64,000 nucleotides of DNA from Calvatia gigantea (Eukaryota > Basidiomycota > Agaricomycetes > Agaricales > Lycoperdaceae). The translations under genes and the position numbers were made by a program. The notes below the pieces were generated by a model. It was not told the origin of the DNA. It ran no database searches and saw nothing but the letters and a program-made list of their open reading frames with translations. The stretch is taken from assembly GCA_025093985.1 (NCBI GenBank), contig JACAAK010000008.1, forward strand, positions 1,364,001-1,428,000, in the 5' to 3' direction. This document shows, piece after piece, positions 59,601 through 64,000 of the stretch (positions within the stretch are counted from its first letter, which is position 1; each line of letters starts with the position of its first letter).

Positions 59601-60145
59601 TGTTGAGAGAACGAGTAGACATCCCAATATAAGTTCACACTACCTAAGCGTGTAGGCATCAGCGGTGGAGGGTAGTCGTATTCATCCGGGAGACGGTCTA
59701 GTAGGAGAGGTGCATGGTAGCAGACATGGTCCTGCTTATACCAGCATACTCAGAGAGTCTTGAGGAGAGGGTAAGTGATGCTTAGAGAAGCTAGCGTAGA
59801 GGAAAGAAGACATAGTGTCTTATGCCAAAAGGTGTACCCGAAAGGGCCTACATACTACAATGCTACATAGGGTATATATACTAATATCCCTGGTCTGTGC
59901 ACTCTAAACCCTTATACGGGTGAGGTCTAACTACCAGTAGCATAATTGGAGCATACTGTGTACAACGCATGTACTAGAAGGTTCCATGCGGAGTGAATAA
60001 CTGACTACCAGAAGGGTGGTACAACTACTGCGTACATAGTTTGTGATGGTCCATTATTATCGACCCTCTGAAGGTGAAATACTCGAACCCCATTTCAGCT
60101 ATAAATAGACTGAACCAACATAGTGGTACGGAGCGAGATTCAACA
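59601..60145 (-). repeat. 5' LTR of element A2
   Basis: 545 bp; followed leftwards by the primer-binding site. Confidence 0.9.
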
Positions 60146-60339
60146 ATAGACTATGTAGCCAGCAACCTAGAGTGTGGTCTAGTACTTTGTCCATAGTTTG
60201 TTATCTTGCTTTTAATAGTAAAGTACTCAAGATCCATTTCAGCTATAAATAGACTGAATCAATGTAGTGGTATGGATTGAGATTCAACAATGGTGACTTT
60301 GACAAGCTTCCTGAGGCATGAAGCCTAATTGGGGGGTAT

Positions 60340-60646
60340 TGTTATGAACTTCTACTGATCAAGTCATATTCCACTATCATCTGCATTCCTATCTATCTGT
60401 GTATCTGTTTCGTCTATTCCTGTCAAGCGATCCCTGAGCATGACTCATATTAACTACCATGCCAGCCTCATTGGATGTTTCATGTAGTTACTCCATCCAT
60501 TCAACTGGATGACCTTCTTGTATTTAAGCATACATATATCCACTGTATTTGGTATGCTTAACCACCTTTTGTTCCTCTTCCCTTACTCATCCTCAAGTCT
60601 TAGCCTAAATTGCAGCCTGAGGTACACTCAGACTAAGGTTGTAACA
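60340..60646 (+). repeat. 3' LTR of Gypsy C1
   Basis: 307 bp preceded by a purine tract (TAATTGGGGGGTAT) and followed by GTACA, the duplicate of the sequence at 23621. It is uninterrupted and shows the original sequence at the Tc1 insertion point of the 5' LTR. Confidence 0.92.
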
Positions 60647-60651
60647 GTACA

Positions 60652-61063
60652 CATATAAGGCACTGTTTGTATCTGGGACACTGTACAGGTGGTCAAATGT
60701 GTCTTATGGTCACATTATGTACATAGGGTCCTCAGTATGACCATTGTTGAAATTGCTACAATCTGCACCTCCACCCACAGATCAATTTATCTCATTCTAT
60801 ATACTCCAATGGGACCCCCACAATACCCAAGAAATTAAGGTGGGTCAAAAAGCCAAGGATCATAACTTGGCAGCCCATGCAGTTTTGTATCAATCAATGA
60901 TAAACAGCTAAAATGACACCTCCCTACAAATCATTGAATTGTCCTTGAAATACTCATTCCCTTTGCTCAAATTTGAGAAAGGACATTGCTAAGACATTAG
61001 TGATTGCATATATTACAGTTGTTTCTTGTGTAACCCATTGTGGCCGCAGCATTTTCCGAAATA
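60652..61063. other. Right half of the foldback element centre
   Basis: Non-coding sequence between the C1 target duplication and the right inverted repeat. No domain or motif is recognised. Confidence 0.55.
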
Positions 61064-61501
61064 AGATTTTTTGTCTCATTATGTGATTGATGACTGTACA
61101 TAATTACTTGTAATTGCTGGATGAAATGTGTTTCTACTACAGAAGTTTTGCCACCAACCTGAGCATCCCACTCCCGTGCCCACTCGTGGGCCACTCAACC
61201 TTATACCCATCTTGACTTTGAATTGGTGGAAGACTCGGTGCACGGTACTGATTTCCGAGCGGATTCAAAAACGGAGCAAGGATCGGTGTCCAGTGCAGAG
61301 ACAAAAAAAAGATTTTCAATAATGGCTGCTTATTGTTTTTCAATCGGGTTCCCGGATCGGTAGTTCGCAATAATTTATTAATCTATTCAATATCTGTAAT
61401 AAAACTTCTGGGGCGTCCCGAGATATCCCATGATTTTATATTTTGAATAGGATTTTGGGTACCTTCTATGATGGGTAACGATCCTGATTGGTTTCAGGTG
61501 A
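61064..61501 (-). repeat. Right long terminal inverted repeat of the foldback element
   Basis: Reverse complement of 22909-23372. It marks the right border of the transposon block, about 100 bp from the stop codon of the Cdc20-like gene. Confidence 0.75.
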
Positions 61502-61599
61502 ATGAACCTACACAAAACACAAGGACGGTGACCAGCGGCCATCCGACTGCTTCTTTTCTTCCGAACTGAATGGTGAGGTTGATATTAATATGATGTAAT

Positions 61600-63271
61600 T
61601 CAGCGGATAAGGTGCCTGTCGAAGGCACTCCTCTCCTTCGAGGGCATCAGGCGTTTACCCCAAACCTGCCACATTTTGATTGTCTCCTCTGCGGGGCAGA
61701 CTGTGAACACATTCTCTCCATCCGGCCCCAAGCAACTGTGCGAAACAACGCTTGAGTGCGCGTTAGACAATGACATCAGCCGCTTCCCAGAGGGATAGTC
61801 GTGCACAGTGATCGAATTAGCTAGAGGTGAGAGTATGGCTTTCACTTGTGGTAAATCGTTTCGACCTAGCGATAGGTGACGAGAGAAGACTGGGGAAAAT
61901 GATGCTCCGTGGGTACTCAAAAGCTCCTTGCAATGCGGCGACCACTGAAGGGAATAGATAGAAGTATTAAGAGGAATGGTTTGTATTGGTTCTGGTGAAT
62001 GTGATCCGATGGCGGATACGTTCCATATTCGAATTTTGCCCTCTGGAGAATACGAGCCGGTAGCCAACAGGTCAGGTTTCCACGAGCACCAAGCTAATGC
62101 CTGCAAATCACCCGGTGAACCCCTGCAAAACAGTATAGGCGAGAGAAACACACCTTGACTGGCGCTTTATGGACCATCCGCGAGCTATGGACACCCCCGA
62201 ACTCTGCCAGTGACTTCCCTGCTCTTTTATCCCAGATATACACACTCCCCCCATAATCCGAACTCGCCAGGTAATTCCCATCTGCGCTCCAACTCATTCC
62301 AAGTACTCTGTCCTTGTGCATCCCCACTATCCCAGCCACGTGCTCGACCCTCACATCCAGAATCGACACTTTCTTGTCTCTCGCTCCCACAGCAAGTATA
62401 TCCCCAACGTCAGACCATGCACAGGTAGTCACCCTTGCCTCTTCTGCAATTTGATACGTCTGCACCAGGCTCCCAGAAGACCTCTGAGTCGTGTTATCAT
62501 TGCTCTCTGCCGTAGACCGTGTCGAATCCCAGATCTGCAGATACCCGTCCTCCATTCCAGATGCAAGGTAATTCTCCCTTTTTTTCCCCGCCCACGCAAT
62601 GACCCAGATCGGACTCCTTGAAATTTGACTCCGGCATAAATGGGCCACTGTCTTTGTATTCAAGTCCTGGTAATATACGTCCCTTCCGCACGCGACAGCA
62701 ATCAGATTCTGTTTCGACCACGAGATCGGGTAAGCATCGAAATGCGGTTGTATGTTCGGAGAATCGAGCACAACCAGACACTGTCGTTTCTTCAGCAAGT
62801 GTTCAGTCACTGATGTCGGCTTGACGGGGAGCACCTCCGCAAACAGAGACGATACGTTCTTGCGCAAAAGGTCGAAGGTATCTACGTCATTGGCTGTAGA
62901 AACTGTTGAGGAAGTTCGGCCCTTCGAATCACTGATGTTTTCGTTCTTGAAATTAAGAATGCGCTCGTCAAGGAGGCCGAACTGTTTGCTCATACGGGTG
63001 GTGCGAGGTGTAACTTGAAGAGGCAGGTTCATCTTGGGTCGATTAGGTACAAATCTATCAAGCTATTGAGGCCAGGGTATGTAAAAAATCCACAAGAAGA
63101 AGAGCGGTAACATACCGGAGAATTGGTGTGTGAATATAGGCTAGCTGAGAGTTCCTCATTCTCTTTATTGAGGTCGGTGCCGACCGCGGACAACCTACGC
63201 CTTTTCTGCGACTGAAGGTTGGTCACTGAGGCATAGGAGCGTAATCTCTTTCTCGTCCGTATCGTTAGCAA
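61600..63271 (-). CDS. Divergent Cdc20/Fizzy-family APC/C activator
   Basis: Three exons (63271-63116, 62,154-63,062 and 62100-61600) with 53-bp introns (GTATGT..CAATAG and GTGTGT..TTTGCAG) join in phase to 521 residues. The N-terminus holds a KEN box (DLNKENEEL). The first intron lies right before a C-box (DRFVPNRP), the motif by which Cdc20/Cdh1 activators bind the APC/C. Seven-blade WD40 repeats follow (ISWSKQNLIAVACGRDVYY, GMSWSADGNYLASSDYGGSVYIWD, ALAWCSWKPDLLATGS) and the protein ends ..HLIR, the conserved Ile-Arg tail. The usual DDFYLN-type start of the propeller is altered, so it may be a specialised (for example meiotic) activator. Expected role: recruiting mitotic substrates to the APC/C ubiquitin ligase. 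Confidence 0.85.
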
Positions 63272-63665
63272 CGGTGTTTGAAAGCCGCAGTCACGACCTG
63301 GAGTTGGAGTTCTGCCAGAACTTCGTATGTTTGAAATGCAGATAAAGGCAAGGATTGAGCTTACGAGGTCATGTTACCAGTAAGACTTAACGTTTCAGTC
63401 CTTGGATGAGTTTCGAATGAGGATATTCCGGTCAAGCTGCGAAAGGTAACCAGCTGCACCCGCGTAATTGGAGGCCCAAAGTCCACAGCCGCCGTGAATG
63501 ATTCCGCAGGATGGCACGTGATCGTGATACTGATGCTATTTTAGGTTAACTAAGAACGAAGCCAAGGATACAAGAACATTTGAACTATGCTATGGGTATA
63601 CGTATCTTTAAAGATGTCAAACCCAGTCGTTAAGCAAGTTATAACCTCGTAAAACATCGTCACCG
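63272..63665. other. Spacer between the two Cdc20-like genes
   Basis: About 390 bp containing the upstream region of the minus-strand Cdc20-like gene. No other gene is recognised. Confidence 0.5.
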
Positions 63666-64000
63666 TCATCGTATAACAGAATCCAAGAGGCTGGAGTGCC
63701 TTTTAAGCTCCTTCCGTTTCGACCACACGTCGCAAATTCCAAGCTTGTTTTCTTCAGGAATCTCCAAAATAACTTTCGTTCCCTGTGCATTTAACACACA
63801 ATCTCGGTTGGGCTTTTCCAATATGGGAATAGTGTTAACGTGGCGCAGAGAAGGGAACGAGTGGACAGCAACCGAGTTTGCCATTGAAAATCTTGGTCGG
63901 GAAGGACCATCGAGCTCTGGCGGGTCTGTGGCAGCGGCTCCATGTGTCGTTACGAATTCCTTAATGTGGGGAGAGAAATGGATACTCGTGATGGATGCTC
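63666..64000 (-). CDS. Second Cdc20-like protein, C-terminal part (5' partial)
   Basis: The frame is open from the window edge (TSIHFSPHIKEFVTTHG) to a stop at 63666. It aligns with the last blades of the neighbouring Cdc20-like protein: KEFVTTHG against KELLSTHG, MANSVAVHSFPS against LANSITVHDYPS. It too ends in Ile-Arg (LLDSVIR). In the Cdc20 family this region carries the last WD40 blades, and the tail docks on APC3. It lacks the intervening insert seen in the first copy. The rest of the gene lies beyond the window, so its completeness is unknown. Confidence 0.75.
   Translation of the reverse strand, partial: ASITSIHFSPHIKEFVTTHGAAATDPPELDGPSRPRFSMANSVAVHSFPSLRHVNTIPILEKPNRDCVLNAQGTKVILEIPEENKLGICDVWSKRKELKRHSSLLDSVIR

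Larger units (their letters stand above)
53489..60145 (-). mobile_element. Element A2: second full-length LARD-like LTR element, reverse orientation
   Basis: 545-bp LTRs at 53489-54033 and 59601-60145 are flanked by ATAGA (53484-53488 and 60146-60150). The interior (54034-59600) aligns along its length with A1 in reverse complement, including a primer-binding site with one change (59589-59600), the purine tract next to 54034 and the tandem array. No pol genes are recognised. With A1 it forms an inverted repeat of about 6.6 kb centred near 52870. Confidence 0.88.
53212..60289 (-). repeat. 5' LTR of Copia-B, split by element A2
   Basis: The LTR consists of 53212-53488 and 60151-60289 (416 bp), matching the uninterrupted solo copy at 41617-42034. 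A2 and a duplicate of ATAGA separate the halves. Its outer flank ATGGT (60290-60294) is C1 sequence. Confidence 0.88.
23626..60646 (+). mobile_element. Outermost Ty3/Gypsy element C1, expanded by nested insertions
   Basis: A TGTTATGAAC-initiated LTR starts at 23626 and a matching LTR ends ..GTAACA at 60646, both flanked by GTACA (23621-23625 and 60647-60651). The two LTRs are therefore the ends of one insertion now stretched to 37 kb. Only the 5' LTR, about 130 bp of leader with the start of gag (25541-25672), the last 50 bp of its terminal ORF (60290-60339) and the 3' LTR remain of C1. Everything between belongs to later insertions or was lost by deletion. Confidence 0.85.

Noticed and set aside
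22909..61501. The whole 38-kb block as one giant cargo-carrying transposon (Starship-like).
   Set aside because: No tyrosine-recombinase captain or cargo genes; internal TSDs show independent insertions instead.

Overview
The window looks like nuclear DNA of a filamentous basidiomycete, most likely a plant-polymer-degrading Agaricomycete. Host genes carry many short (about 50-80 bp) GT-AG introns. Two of them are secreted GH115 xylan alpha-glucuronidases in tandem, and the rest of the window is dominated by Ty3/Gypsy chromoviruses, Ty1/Copia elements and Tc1/mariner elements. All calls come from reading the sequence; no database search was possible.

Bases 1-22,610 are mostly ordinary host sequence. 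They hold the 3' end of an unidentified gene, a weak two-exon model, a 643-aa membrane protein, a 423-aa fungal rhodopsin-like 7TM protein, a Fes1-type Hsp70 nucleotide-exchange factor, the GH115 tandem pair (both minus strand) and a small 124-aa hypothetical protein. Two short inverted-repeat elements (MITE-like) sit between genes.

Bases 22,909-61,501 are a nested transposon block that can be unpicked from its target-site duplications (TSDs). A foldback element with about 450-bp terminal inverted repeats was hit by a Gypsy element (C1; TSD GTACA at 23621 and 60647). C1 carries a Tc1 element in its 5' LTR. It also holds a recombinant second Gypsy element (C2), into which inserted a young 10.8-kb chromovirus (D, TSD CAGAC) that itself carries an intact Tc1 element. 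Right of C2 lies a Copia-like element (B, minus strand) cut by a full-length LTR element without recognisable pol (A1, TSD GTAGT), a solo A LTR (TSD CCAGA) and a second full-length copy in reverse (A2, TSD ATAGA). A1 and A2 form a 6.6-kb imperfect inverted repeat. Both Gypsy families carry an extra long ORF between pol and the 3' LTR, and element decay is strongly biased to CpG sites.

Bases 61,502-64,000 return to host sequence: a divergent Cdc20/Fizzy-family APC/C activator with KEN box, C-box, WD40 repeats and Ile-Arg tail, followed by the 3' end of a second, paralogous copy running off the window.
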